Below the pieces are notes generated by a model. The model did not search any database, had not been told where the DNA came from, and saw nothing but the letters and a program-made list of their open reading frames with translations. A DNA stretch of 64,000 bases from Alcaligenaceae bacterium (lineage in GTDB: Bacteria > Pseudomonadota > Gammaproteobacteria > Burkholderiales > Burkholderiaceae_B), in contig JACCEP010000001.1 of the NCBI GenBank assembly GCA_013416395.1, forward strand, positions 372,001-436,000. Direction: 5' to 3'. The number at the start of each line of letters is the position of its first letter. The stretch's first letter is position 1. Below, piece after piece: positions 35,603-45,591 of the stretch. Both the position numbers and the translations under genes were made by a program.

Positions 35603-36887
35603 ATCTTTGATCGCGCTGGCGGCGATGCTTGTGCTGGTTTTTGCGCGCGTGCCCGTTGCCTTCGCCATGGCCCTGGTCGGCTTTATTGGACTGGGTCTGC
35701 TGCGCAACTGGAACTCGGCCTATGCCATGGCAGGGTCAGTTATCTACGAAAGCGGATTCCAGTATCTGCTTTCGGTGCTGCCGCTCTTTATCTTGATGGG
35801 CAACTTCGTCACGAAGTCACGCATGTCGCGCGAGCTGTATGCAGCCGCCCACGCCCTGCTTGGGCATAGACGAGGCGGGCTGGCCATGTCGACCGTACTC
35901 GCCTGCGGCGGCTTTGGTGCCATATGCGGTTCAAGCCTGGCGACCGCCGCCACCATGGCCAAGGTGGCCTACCCTGAAATGCGCAGGCTAGGTTATAGCG
36001 AGGAGCTTGCCACGGGTTCCATCGCCGCCGGGGGTACCCTGGGCATTCTGATCCCACCCTCCATCATCATGGTCGTGTACTGCCTGCTTACCGAGCAAAG
36101 CATAGGCAAGATGTTCGCGGCCGGGGTTTTGCCCGGTATCGTTGCCATCTGCTGTTACCTGCTTGCCGTGAACTGGGTTGTGCGGCGCGACCCCAAGGCG
36201 GGCCCAAAAGGTGAACGCAGCACCTGGCCGCAAATTCGGCAAGCACTTGCTCGAGTCTGGGCCGTGCTTGCGCTCATCGCCATGCTGATGGGCGGCATTT
36301 ACGGTGGTGTGTTTACGCCCGCTGAAGCCGCAGGCATCGGCGCATTTTTGGGGTTTTTGTTTGCGCTTTTTCGAAAGTCTCTGACCTGGGCTGGCTTTGT
36401 TGAAGTTGTTGTTGAGTCAGCCAAAACCACAGGCATGATCTTTATGGTGATGATAGGCGCGCTTATGCTCGCCAATTTCATCAACTTTACGTCGCTGCCC
36501 CAAGACCTTCTGGAAGCCGTCGAGCATTTTCAGCTGAACCCGCTGGTCGTGATTGTGATTATTTGCCTGATCTACATCGTGCTGGGATGTGTACTGGAAA
36601 GCATGTCGATGATACTGCTGACCGTGCCGGTTTTTTATCCGCTGGTTCAGGCACTTGGTTTCGATTTGATCTGGTTTGGCATTATTGTTGTTACCGTGAC
36701 TGAGATCAGTTTTATTACGCCGCCCTTCGGCATGAATGTTTTCGTGTTGCGTGGTGTCTTGCCCAATGTTTCTACACCGACCATTTTCCGGGGCGTCATG
36801 CCGTTTGTGGTCAGCGATTTTTTCCGGATCGCCATTTTGATCGCGTTTCCGGCCATCAGCCTGTATTTGCCGTCGTTTGTGCGGTAA
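35595..36887 (+). CDS. TRAP transporter large membrane subunit (DctM family)
   Basis: A 430-residue multi-helix sodium-coupled transport subunit, with the family motifs PLFILMGNFV, GSSLATAATMAKVAYPEM and GGTLGILIPPSIIMVVY. It completes the carrier of the sugar-acid operon. A hairpin downstream separates it from the convergent aldo/keto reductase. Confidence 0.92.
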   Translation: MTESLIALAAMLVLVFARVPVAFAMALVGFIGLGLLRNWNSAYAMAGSVIYESGFQYLLSVLPLFILMGNFVTKSRMSRELYAAAHALLGHRRGGLAMSTVLACGGFGAICGSSLATAATMAKVAYPEMRRLGYSEELATGSIAAGGTLGILIPPSIIMVVYCLLTEQSIGKMFAAGVLPGIVAICCYLLAVNWVVRRDPKAGPKGERSTWPQIRQALARVWAVLALIAMLMGGIYGGVFTPAEAAGIGAFLGFLFALFRKSLTWAGFVEVVVESAKTTGMIFMVMIGALMLANFINFTSLPQDLLEAVEHFQLNPLVVIVIICLIYIVLGCVLESMSMILLTVPVFYPLVQALGFDLIWFGIIVVTVTEISFITPPFGMNVFVLRGVLPNVSTPTIFRGVMPFVVSDFFRIAILIAFPAISLYLPSFVR

Positions 36888-36929
36888 ACCGTTTTATCTT
36901 TATATTCATTGCAACCGCGTATCAATGCC

Positions 36930-36951
36930 GCCTGACACGGGTGTGTCAGGC
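36930..36951. terminator. Hairpin between convergent TRAP and aldo/keto reductase genes
   Basis: GCCTGACA (36930-36937) pairs perfectly with TGTCAGGC (36944-36951) over a 6-base loop, between two convergent stops. There is no long U tract; a bidirectional terminator is likely. Confidence 0.55.
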
Positions 36952-36962
36952 CTCATTGCACA

Positions 36963-37991
<1,029 letters not shown>

Positions 37992-38228
37992 TCATCCATG
38001 ACTTACTCCACCCAGTTGAACGCCATCGTGTTCATCGTTCGCGACGCGACGATGCAGGCCATCGTGTTTGCCGGGGTCGCACGATAGGTCCCGGCTGCTC
38101 AAACTGTGTAGCACCAAAGACAACTGTAAGCCCTGGCAACAGAACTTCTGCGCACTGGCAAACGCCCTGAATGCGGTGAAAGGCCTAGCTTAGACCACCT
38201 TATACTCGTGAGTACATCGTGCAAAAAT

Positions 38229-39437
38229 TTATGATTTGTCTTCAGTTGCTCGACCGCCACGAAGGCGTTCCCAGTTCATGCTGAACCACCATAGACTAAT
38301 GCATAGCACTGCGCTGCAGCCCATACCCAGAGCCAGCAACAGCGCGCTGTGAAACAGCAGCGGCGCTAACAGGCCCGATACCAGCGCAAAAATAAACATT
38401 TGCACAAAGCTTTGCAATGACGAAGCCAGGCCGCGCATACTTGGAAAACTGCCCAGAGTTACCACCGTCATGCCCGGCAAAGCTACCGACATGCCGACAG
38501 CATAGATAAAAATGGGTATTACGGCCCAGGGCACGGCGGCAACCGACATGGCGTTGTACAACACGTTCAGGACGGCACCCAGCGTCATGATGCCCAGGCC
38601 AGCGCGTATCAACAGGGCAGGCGCAATACGGCCCGCATTGCGCGAACTAAACATCGAGCCGATGACCACCCCGCTGATAAACGGTAAAAACAGCCATGCA
38701 AACGCGGTGTCTGGCAGGCCCAGTATGTTCATGATGAAGCTTGCCGCCGACGAGATGTACAGGGCAAAACCCGAAAACGCAAAGCCTACGGCAAGAATGG
38801 CCAAAAGAAATGGCGGATGCATCAATGCCTTGATGTAGTTGCGAAATATATTGCCCACGTGTAGTGGCTGCCGGTGCTCCGGCGTCAGGGTTTCGGGCAG
38901 CCAACGCACACACATGGCGATCAGTATGGCAACAATAATTACCATCAGGCCAAACGTGCCTCGCCAGCCGGTCAGCGAATTGGCATACCCGCCCACCACC
39001 GGGGCGATGGCCGGTGCAAGGCTGAACACCATGGTGATATTGGCAAACAGCTTCTGAGCCTCGGCGCCGTGATACTTGTCGCGCACAATCGCCATCCCAA
39101 CAACCCGTCCCGCACCGGCAGACGCCCCCTGCAGGCCTCGGAAGAACAGCAGCCAGCCAAAACTGGGGGCCAACATAGCGCCCACCGAGCCGATGGCAAA
39201 CAGAATGAGCGAAAACAAAATCACGGGACGCCGCCCGAAACTGTCGGAGAAGGTGCCGTAAAACAGGCTCATGAAGGCAAACGTCGACAGATAAATACTG
39301 AGTGTTTGCTGCACCAGGGCCTGACTGATCTGAAAGTCTTCGCCTATGCTATGAAACGAAGGCAGATAGGTATCAGTAGCGAAAGGCCCCAGCATGGCCA
39401 GGCCGGCGAGCATCAGGGTGAGTGTGCGAATATTCAC
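38229..39437 (-). CDS. MFS multidrug exporter, Bcr/CflA family
   Basis: A 402-residue 12-helix transporter of the Bcr/CflA drug-efflux group, shown by the opening ATDTYLPSFHSIGEDF and the motif A-like SFGRRPVILFSL in the first cytoplasmic loop. It would export a drug or metabolite by proton exchange. Its start overlaps the preceding MFS gene's stop by 4 bases, so the two carriers are made from one transcript. The C-terminus is short and polar. Confidence 0.9.
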   Translation of the reverse strand: MNIRTLTLMLAGLAMLGPFATDTYLPSFHSIGEDFQISQALVQQTLSIYLSTFAFMSLFYGTFSDSFGRRPVILFSLILFAIGSVGAMLAPSFGWLLFFRGLQGASAGAGRVVGMAIVRDKYHGAEAQKLFANITMVFSLAPAIAPVVGGYANSLTGWRGTFGLMVIIVAILIAMCVRWLPETLTPEHRQPLHVGNIFRNYIKALMHPPFLLAILAVGFAFSGFALYISSAASFIMNILGLPDTAFAWLFLPFISGVVIGSMFSSRNAGRIAPALLIRAGLGIMTLGAVLNVLYNAMSVAAVPWAVIPIFIYAVGMSVALPGMTVVTLGSFPSMRGLASSLQSFVQMFIFALVSGLLAPLLFHSALLLALGMGCSAVLCISLWWFSMNWERLRGGRATEDKS

Positions 39438-40630
39438 GTGCGATCAGCCTCCGAAGGCCTGATATGTGGCAACCAGCGCCAAAAGAGCGCGGCGGCCAGA
39501 AAACCAAAGCTGCCGGTGACAACAATACCGGCGCCCAGCGACACCAGCGCTGTCATACCCGAAAGCAGAAAAGGGCCGGCACTGGTGCCGACATCGCTGA
39601 TCAGGCGCCATATACCCAAAAATTCGGTACGGCCTGTTGGCGGCGAAGCATCGGCGCCCAGGGTCATGGCAATGCCCGAGCCAAAGCCGTTGCCAAACCC
39701 AAGCAGCATCGATGCCATGACAAAGGGAGCCAGGCTGGTCGTGAGTGGCATAAGAGCGAGCGCCAGGCCCATGAGCAGGGTACAGGGCAACGCCACCCAC
39801 AAGCGCCCGTATTCGTCCATGATTTTGCCTGCCGGATAAAACATCAGCATATCAACGGCAGAAGTAACGCCAAAAATAAGCGCGGTCGCAGTCGGGCTCA
39901 GGCCAATGCTATCAGCCCACAAAGGGATGACAATTTGCCGGGCGGCCCGCATGGCGCTGATGAGCAAAATACCCACACCCAGTGTCAGGTACACCTTGGC
40001 ATGCGTCACAGCCATGGTCGCCATTTTGGGCTTGATCGCAAGGCCCGCGCCTTGCCCGGGCGCCAGTTCAAGCTCGGGCACGGCAAATGAAAGTATGCCG
40101 GCGCCAATCAACGCCACAATGGCAACCCAATACGCACCCGATAGCCCCATAAAATGCATGGCACCCGCTGCGGCAAATGGCCCCACAAACATACCTATGC
40201 GATGCGTGCCGCCCAGCGTCGACAGAGCGCGCGCGCGCAACGCAAATGGTACCGCCTCAATGAGAAAGGTTTGACGGGCAAGATAAAACACCGACGTCGC
40301 CAGCCCTATCATCAATGTGCCCAGCGCCAGCATGGCGGGATGGACTGCGAACACACAGAGCAGCAATGCCACAATGGTAAGGATAGAAGCCCCGATCAAG
40401 GCCTTGCGCTCGCCAATGCGCGATGTGAGCAGCGCGGCGGGGATGTTGCCAGTAAGCGAACCCAGCCCGATGAGCGCCACCACCACGCCTGCCATGGCGG
40501 GCGATGCCCCCATATCACGTGCGCTCAGCGCAATGACAGGCAACACTGCACCGTTGCCCAGCCCGAACAGTACGGTAGGCCCAAATGCGGGGATGGCGAT
40601 TTTTCTGAGACTAAATTGGGCATCGCCCAT
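39434..40630 (-). CDS. MFS transporter
   Basis: A major facilitator protein of about 398 residues from the chosen ATG at 40630 (an upstream in-frame ATG at 40705 would add 25 atypical residues). The first helices read PTVLFGLGNGAVLPVIALSA, and a motif A-like loop SRIGERKALIGAS lies near residue 70. Twelve helices can be counted. It is coupled to the Bcr-type exporter. No substrate can be assigned; LysR lies upstream on the same strand. Confidence 0.85.
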   Translation of the reverse strand: MGDAQFSLRKIAIPAFGPTVLFGLGNGAVLPVIALSARDMGASPAMAGVVVALIGLGSLTGNIPAALLTSRIGERKALIGASILTIVALLLCVFAVHPAMLALGTLMIGLATSVFYLARQTFLIEAVPFALRARALSTLGGTHRIGMFVGPFAAAGAMHFMGLSGAYWVAIVALIGAGILSFAVPELELAPGQGAGLAIKPKMATMAVTHAKVYLTLGVGILLISAMRAARQIVIPLWADSIGLSPTATALIFGVTSAVDMLMFYPAGKIMDEYGRLWVALPCTLLMGLALALMPLTTSLAPFVMASMLLGFGNGFGSGIAMTLGADASPPTGRTEFLGIWRLISDVGTSAGPFLLSGMTALVSLGAGIVVTGSFGFLAAALFWRWLPHIRPSEADRT

Positions 40631-40776
40631 GTTTGACTGGCCTTGAAACGAATTTTGCACAAGCTGCCTGACAGATTTTATAGGAAGCAGAAAGACATGC
40701 CCCATCGTATAAGAACCCGCGAGTCAGGGGGCAGCGCAATCCGAGCAACAAATAAGCGCTGGTAAGCCTGGTCAGC

Positions 40777-41694
40777 TTATGGGGTGGCGCTACCCCAGGC
40801 CCGCTGCCGGATATGTTCATGCAGGTATTGCACAAACGCCTCTGCGGCTGGAGGCAGGCTGGCGTGTTGCCGGTGATAAACAAAAAACTGGCGGCGAACT
40901 TCTGGATCTGCCAGCGGGCGCATTCTTAAGCCATACAGGTCTACCAGTGTCTGGGCATAAGGCAGGCACGTGGTCACACCCAAGCCCGAGTTGACCATGC
41001 TGAGGGCGGTACTCATAAAGGCAACCTCATGGGTGGGCCGTATGGGCGGCACGGCTGAAATACCTTGTAAATCCATGGACAGCCGATCGGTAAACTGGCC
41101 CTGTAGTGAAATTAAAGGGTATCGAACCAGATCTGCCCAGGCGATGCGGCTGTTGGCCTCGAGCGGGTGGCCAGGCGGGAAAACAGCCATAAAGGGCAAG
41201 TCAAACAGGGGATCTGCGACCAGCTCGGCCACCGCTTCACGCTGAGGGCCAATGCTGATGTCCACCTCGCCGCGCAGTGCTTGCGCGATCACGGTTTCGA
41301 CGGCACAGTCCACCAAATGAATGCGCACATCTGGATAAGCCTGCCGAAACCCTGCAATGACCTCGGGTACCAGCGTGCTGGACATAAGCTGTGGTGCAGC
41401 AATCCGGACAATACCGCGACGCAGGCGTTTAAGGTTGTCCACGTTTTCGACGGCGGCGTCCAGATCGCGCAATACCTGGGTGGTCGCAGAATGAAATTCG
41501 CGCCCCACTTCCGATAAGCGGATGCGTCGCGTACTGCGATCCACCAGTCTTACACCCAGCTGGTTTTCCAGCTCTTTGATCAGGCCGCTGAGGGCCGATT
41601 GCGTGATATGAAGCGATTCGGCAGCGCGCGTGAAGCCACCTGTGCGGGCCAGCGCAGCGAAGGCACGGAGTTGACGCAAAGTGACTTCCATCAT
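40777..41694 (-). CDS. LysR-family transcriptional regulator
   Basis: A 305-residue LysR regulator: N-terminal winged helix (residues 1-65, with FTRAAESLHITQSALSGLIKELENQLG) and a C-terminal two-lobe effector domain from about 90. It is divergent from the second TRAP operon at 41824, its most likely target, across a 129-base promoter region; it could also act on the MFS pair. LysR proteins usually activate when the pathway substrate or an intermediate is bound. Confidence 0.92.
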   Translation of the reverse strand: MMEVTLRQLRAFAALARTGGFTRAAESLHITQSALSGLIKELENQLGVRLVDRSTRRIRLSEVGREFHSATTQVLRDLDAAVENVDNLKRLRRGIVRIAAPQLMSSTLVPEVIAGFRQAYPDVRIHLVDCAVETVIAQALRGEVDISIGPQREAVAELVADPLFDLPFMAVFPPGHPLEANSRIAWADLVRYPLISLQGQFTDRLSMDLQGISAVPPIRPTHEVAFMSTALSMVNSGLGVTTCLPYAQTLVDLYGLRMRPLADPEVRRQFFVYHRQHASLPPAAEAFVQYLHEHIRQRAWGSATP

Positions 41695-41795
41695 AATTTC
41701 CTATAAATACATGGGAAAAAACTGTTTGAATGATATCTCGAATCTGGCTCTAATAGAAAAAAATCGCCAGAAGCCAGTCGACCGGAGACAAATCC

Positions 41796-41831
41796 ATGCA
41801 GTATCTGACTTTGCGGGGCAATCATGCTTGA
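41796..41831 (+). CDS. Possible 11-residue leader peptide overlapping the TRAP dctQ start
   Basis: An ATG at 41796 follows a CGGAGA ribosome site by 6 bases and reads 11 codons to a TGA at 41829-41831, which lies just inside the start of dctQ (41824). The dctQ ATG itself has only a weak ribosome site, so translation of dctQ could depend on this mini-frame. No attenuator structure is seen. Confidence 0.3.
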   Translation: MQYLTLRGNHA

Positions 41832-42384
41832 ACGTATTGCTCGCCTGCTGACTCGCACCTTTGAAGTGTTAATCGTCACCGCGCTCGTCATCATGGGCGT
41901 GCTGGTCTTTGGCAATGTGATCCTGCGTTATGGGTTTAATTCTGGCATTGCCATCTCTGAGGAGTTGTCCCGCCTGCTGTTTGTCTGGCTAATCTTTATG
42001 GGTGCCGTCCTGGCATCGGCTCAACGCACCCATATCGGTTTTGATTCATTGCAGCGCCTGGCCGGCCCGAGATTGCGTCGCCTGCTCGTGGTCTTCACCG
42101 GTGTGCTGATTTTGATCGGTTGCGGCATGTTTATCGTGGGCGGGTGGGCACAGATGCGCATCAACCTGGGTAACTTCTATCCGGTCATGGGGATTTCCTA
42201 TGGCTGGCTGTATGCGGTTGCACTTGTATTTGGAATTGCAATGATCTTTCCTGTGTGCAACAACATTCGACGTGCCTGGCTGGGAATTGATGACGCGCTG
42301 ACTGAAGACCTGGCTGATCGTATCGAAAGCCATGCCGATCGGATGTCTTCCAACCGCCCTGATCAGCAGGCAGACAAGCCATGA
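41824..42384 (+). CDS. TRAP transporter small membrane subunit (DctQ family)
   Basis: A 186-residue four-helix membrane subunit with the family stretch NVILRYGFNSGIAISEELSRLLFVWLIFMGA. It overlaps the large subunit gene by ATGA. The order Q-M-P differs from the first TRAP operon (P-Q-M), so the two are independent acquisitions rather than a recent duplication. The C-terminal 30 residues are polar and variable. Confidence 0.9.
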   Translation: MLERIARLLTRTFEVLIVTALVIMGVLVFGNVILRYGFNSGIAISEELSRLLFVWLIFMGAVLASAQRTHIGFDSLQRLAGPRLRRLLVVFTGVLILIGCGMFIVGGWAQMRINLGNFYPVMGISYGWLYAVALVFGIAMIFPVCNNIRRAWLGIDDALTEDLADRIESHADRMSSNRPDQQADKP

Positions 42385-43658
42385 CCGCACTCGTGTTTCT
42401 GGCGACGTTGCTGGGCCTGATTATGATCGGCCTGCCGATTGCTTTTGCGCTGATGTATGCAGGCATCGCCCTCATGCTGGTAACAGGCCAGTTTGATTCG
42501 CAAATTGTGGTGCAAAATGCCATCGCCGGGGCTGACAACTTTGTGCTGATGGCCGTGCCATTCTTTATTTTGGCCGGTGAGTTCATGAATGCAGGCGGCT
42601 TGTCGAAACGCATTGTCGACATGGCCGGAGCCTTTGTGGGCCATTTGCGCGGCGGTCTTGGGTACGTTGCCATTTTTGCCGGCATTTTGCTTGCCAGCCT
42701 TTCGGGCTCTGCCGTGGCCGACACAGCGGCGCTGGCGGCCATTTTGGTGCCCATGATGCGCCAGGCGGGCTATAACCCGGCCCGTGCTTGCGGGCTGATG
42801 GCGGCAAGCGGCATTATTGCGCCGGTCATACCCCCTTCCATTGGCTTTCTGATCTTCGGGGTAGTGGCCAACGTTTCTATTACGCGGCTGTTTCTGGCCG
42901 GTATTGTGCCTGGCGTGCTGATGGGGCTGTTTCTGATTACCGCCTGGTGGATAGTTTCGCATCGCCAGCAGGTTGCCGTGTCACCCCGCGTGCCCTGGAG
43001 TCATCGTCTGCCCTTGCTGGGCAAGGGTATCTGGGCCTTAATGCTGCCCGTTATCATCATCGGCGGCCTGCGCTTCGGTATCTTCACACCAACAGAGTCC
43101 GCGGTTGTGGCTGCGGCCTATGCGCTATTTGTGGGCCTGGTGGTGTATCGCGAACTGACATGGGGCACGATTTACGAGTGCCTGCTGACCACCGCACGCA
43201 CGACATCGGTGGTGCTGCTACTGGCCGCGCTGGCCATGATCGCGTCTTACATGATCACCATTACCGATATTTCGGGCCAGGTTGGCGATTGGCTCACCAC
43301 GCTGTCCGATAACCCTATGGTTTTGATGGCAGCGATGATGGTGGTGGTGTTTTTTGCGGGGATGGTGCTGGACTTTATCCCCGTGGTTTTGATTTTCACG
43401 CCTGTGTTTATGCCCATCGTCAAGGCAGCCGATATCGACCCTGTTTATTTTGGTGTCGTGTTTATTATGAACTGCTCTATTGGCATGATCACGCCGCCTG
43501 TTGGTGTCGTGCTCAACGTCATAAGCTCGATCGGCAAAGTCACACTGGCACAAGCAGCACGAGGCATCGCCCCTTTCTTATTGGCCCTGATGTTGTTGCT
43601 GGTCGCCTTGATTGTGTACCCGCCACTGGTAACTGTGCCTGCCCAATGGTGGCGCTAA
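42381..43658 (+). CDS. TRAP transporter large membrane subunit (DctM family)
   Basis: A 425-residue membrane subunit with the DctM motifs PFFILAGEFMNAGGLSKRI, SGSAVADTAALAAILVPMM and ASGIIAPVIPPSIGFLIFG, and a C-terminal MITPPVGVVLNV segment. It carries the substrate across the inner membrane with sodium. The binding-protein gene follows 34 bases later. Confidence 0.92.
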   Translation: MTALVFLATLLGLIMIGLPIAFALMYAGIALMLVTGQFDSQIVVQNAIAGADNFVLMAVPFFILAGEFMNAGGLSKRIVDMAGAFVGHLRGGLGYVAIFAGILLASLSGSAVADTAALAAILVPMMRQAGYNPARACGLMAASGIIAPVIPPSIGFLIFGVVANVSITRLFLAGIVPGVLMGLFLITAWWIVSHRQQVAVSPRVPWSHRLPLLGKGIWALMLPVIIIGGLRFGIFTPTESAVVAAAYALFVGLVVYRELTWGTIYECLLTTARTTSVVLLLAALAMIASYMITITDISGQVGDWLTTLSDNPMVLMAAMMVVVFFAGMVLDFIPVVLIFTPVFMPIVKAADIDPVYFGVVFIMNCSIGMITPPVGVVLNVISSIGKVTLAQAARGIAPFLLALMLLLVALIVYPPLVTVPAQWWR

Positions 43659-43692
43659 TGCGCCCCCGCTTATTACACCCGAGGAGACTTCA

Positions 43693-44673
43693 ATGAAAAT
43701 ACGTACTTCACTACTGGCTGGCCTGCTGGCTGCCACACTGTCCAGCTCTGCCTGGGCTGTTGTCACCGCCAAATTTGCGGTAACACTGCCCGAAAAATCG
43801 CATCAGGGCCAGGGCGTGGCCAAATTTGCTGAACTGGTCAAACAGAAAAGCAATGGTGAAATTGTGATCAAACCCTATTACAGCGGTGCACTGGGCAATG
43901 ATGTTCAAGTGACATCAGCCTTGCAGGGCGGCACCATCGAATTTACCGTACCGCAAACCACTACGCTCACGGGCATGGTGAAAGCCTATGAAATCCTCGA
44001 TTTTCCTTTCCTGTTCAAGAACAGTGCCGAGGCTGATAAAGTACTGGACGGCCCGGTCGGCGATAAACTGCTGACCACCCTTCCCGCCCACGGTCTGGTG
44101 GGCCTGGCTTACTGGGAAAATGGTTTTTTCAATGCCACCAATAACAAGCATCCTATTGCCAAGGTCGAAGATTTTGAGGGACTGAAGTTCCGCTCTATCC
44201 AGGCGCGCATCACCCAGGAAACCATCAAAGCGTTGGGTGCCAACCCAGTGCCTCTGGCTGTTCCCGAGCTTTATACAGCACTGGAAACCCATACGATTGA
44301 CGGTCAGGGAACGCCCAACGCGGTAATTGCTGCGCTCAAGCTTTATGAAGTGCAAAAGTTTCTGTCCATCACGCAACACAGCTACGGGGCGTTTATCCCA
44401 CTGGCCTCCAAGGCATTCTGGGACAAGCTCACCCCCGAACAGCAAAAAATCGTCAAAGACTCCGCCTTTGAAGCGCGCGTGTACCAGCGTGAGGTTGCAC
44501 GTGCGCAGTCAGACTCGGCCAGAGAGGCCATGGCCAAGCACGGCATGAAAATCAACGACGTCAGCGATGCCGAACGCGAGCGCATGCGTGAGCGAGTGCA
44601 GCCTGTATGGAAGATGTTCACGCCCGATGTGGGCCAAGACTTGTTTGACCAAGTGATGAACGAACTGAAATAA
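43693..44673 (+). CDS. TRAP transporter solute-binding protein (DctP family)
   Basis: A 326-residue periplasmic receptor with a signal peptide ending near AWAVVT and a ribosome site GAGGAG. The ligand Arg is expected in FEGLKFRSIQARI. It belongs to the second TRAP carrier. Being next to maiA and hmgA suggests that the carrier brings in an aromatic or related acid that enters the homogentisate route, but this is inference from position. Confidence 0.9.
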   Translation: MKIRTSLLAGLLAATLSSSAWAVVTAKFAVTLPEKSHQGQGVAKFAELVKQKSNGEIVIKPYYSGALGNDVQVTSALQGGTIEFTVPQTTTLTGMVKAYEILDFPFLFKNSAEADKVLDGPVGDKLLTTLPAHGLVGLAYWENGFFNATNNKHPIAKVEDFEGLKFRSIQARITQETIKALGANPVPLAVPELYTALETHTIDGQGTPNAVIAALKLYEVQKFLSITQHSYGAFIPLASKAFWDKLTPEQQKIVKDSAFEARVYQREVARAQSDSAREAMAKHGMKINDVSDAERERMRERVQPVWKMFTPDVGQDLFDQVMNELK

Positions 44674-44897
44674 GCGATTGACTACGGGTTCCGCAGACGC
44701 GGGCCCGTATCCCACACCCGGCCATGCAACCCGGGCGCACGAAGTTTGCATAGGCGTGACGACTGAAAACCGACAGCGCATCACGCCAACCATGCACGTT
44801 AAGAACCAAGCTCGTTTCCACATGGAAAGCGCGCAGGGTAGGGATTTTTTCGACGTAATTGCACTGACAATTACTCAACGCAAGGAAGCATGACATT
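44674..44897. other. 224-base gap before maiA
   Basis: It contains a short inverted repeat (TACGGG 44683-44688 with CCCGTA 44704-44709) after the TRAP genes, with no U tract, and then sequence that should hold a promoter for maiA. A ribosome site AAGGAAG (44882-44888) precedes the maiA start. No gene was seen. Confidence 0.35.
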
Positions 44898-45542
44898 ATG
44901 CGAGAACTCTACGCTTATTTTCGCAGCTCGGCCGCCTATCGGGTTCGGATTGCACTGGCTCTCAAAGAGCTGGAATATCAGGTTGTGCCTATTCACCTGC
45001 TGCGTCATGGCGGCGAGCAGCATACGCCAGAATATCGACACCGCAATCCCGAAGGCCTGGTGCCGGCATACGTTGAGAACAACCATGTGCTAACTCAATC
45101 TCTGGCAATCATGGAATACCTGGACGAGGCCTACCCCGAGGCCGCGCTATTGCCTGCGGACACACTGGCACGCGCCCGCGTGCGGGCACTGGCGCTGCAC
45201 GTGGCCTGCGACATCCATCCGCTGAACAATTTGCGGGTGCTGCGCTGGCTGGCAAACGAACTGCAGGTGGAACAGGCTGGGCGTGATCAATGGTATCGGC
45301 ATTGGGTCGCGTTGGGCTTTGAGGCGCTCGAAGCCCAGCTTCAGTCTCCGGATACAGGGCTGTGCTGCCATGGTGACACGCCAGGCATGGCAGACTGCTG
45401 CCTGGTACCGCAGGTATATAACGCCAGACGTTTTGATGTGGACGTGTCGGCATATCCAACCATTGCCCGCATTACCGAGTACTGCGAATCATTGCCGGCC
45501 TTTCAGGCGGCTCATCCTGACAGACAGCCAGACGCTGCATGA
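44898..45542 (+). CDS. maiA: Maleylacetoacetate isomerase (zeta-class glutathione transferase)
   Basis: A 214-residue zeta-class GST that isomerises 4-maleylacetoacetate to fumarylacetoacetate with glutathione. The zeta signature SSAAYRVRIAL (residues 9-19) with the catalytic Ser pair is present, followed by NPEGLVPAYVENN and QSLAIMEYLDE in the thioredoxin-like domain; the C-terminal domain is all helical. It is convergent with the homogentisate dioxygenase, which makes its substrate. A maleylpyruvate isomerase role (gentisate route) is the main alternative, less likely given hmgA. Fumarylacetoacetase, the next enzyme, is not in the window. Confidence 0.88.
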   Translation: MRELYAYFRSSAAYRVRIALALKELEYQVVPIHLLRHGGEQHTPEYRHRNPEGLVPAYVENNHVLTQSLAIMEYLDEAYPEAALLPADTLARARVRALALHVACDIHPLNNLRVLRWLANELQVEQAGRDQWYRHWVALGFEALEAQLQSPDTGLCCHGDTPGMADCCLVPQVYNARRFDVDVSAYPTIARITEYCESLPAFQAAHPDRQPDAA

Positions 45543-45558
45543 CACACAGAAGAGCAAG

Positions 45559-45583
45559 GCCCATGGACTCTTAGCCCATGGGC
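45559..45583. terminator. Hairpin between convergent maiA and hmgA
   Basis: GCCCATGG (45559-45566) and CCATGGGC (45576-45583) form a perfect 8-base stem over a 9-base loop, between the two convergent stops. There is no U tract; a bidirectional terminator is likely. Confidence 0.55.
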
Positions 45584-45591
45584 TGCTGCCG

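Noticed and set aside
38874-40090. Rightward frames of 222-321 codons opposite the two MFS genes
   Set aside because: They are shadows of the MFS genes: very hydrophilic, repeat-poor, without ribosome sites, and spanning both coding regions.
42363-42962. Leftward His/Gln-rich frame opposite the TRAP large subunit gene
   Set aside because: The His-rich composition is a by-product of reading hydrophobic codons backwards, not a metal-binding protein.
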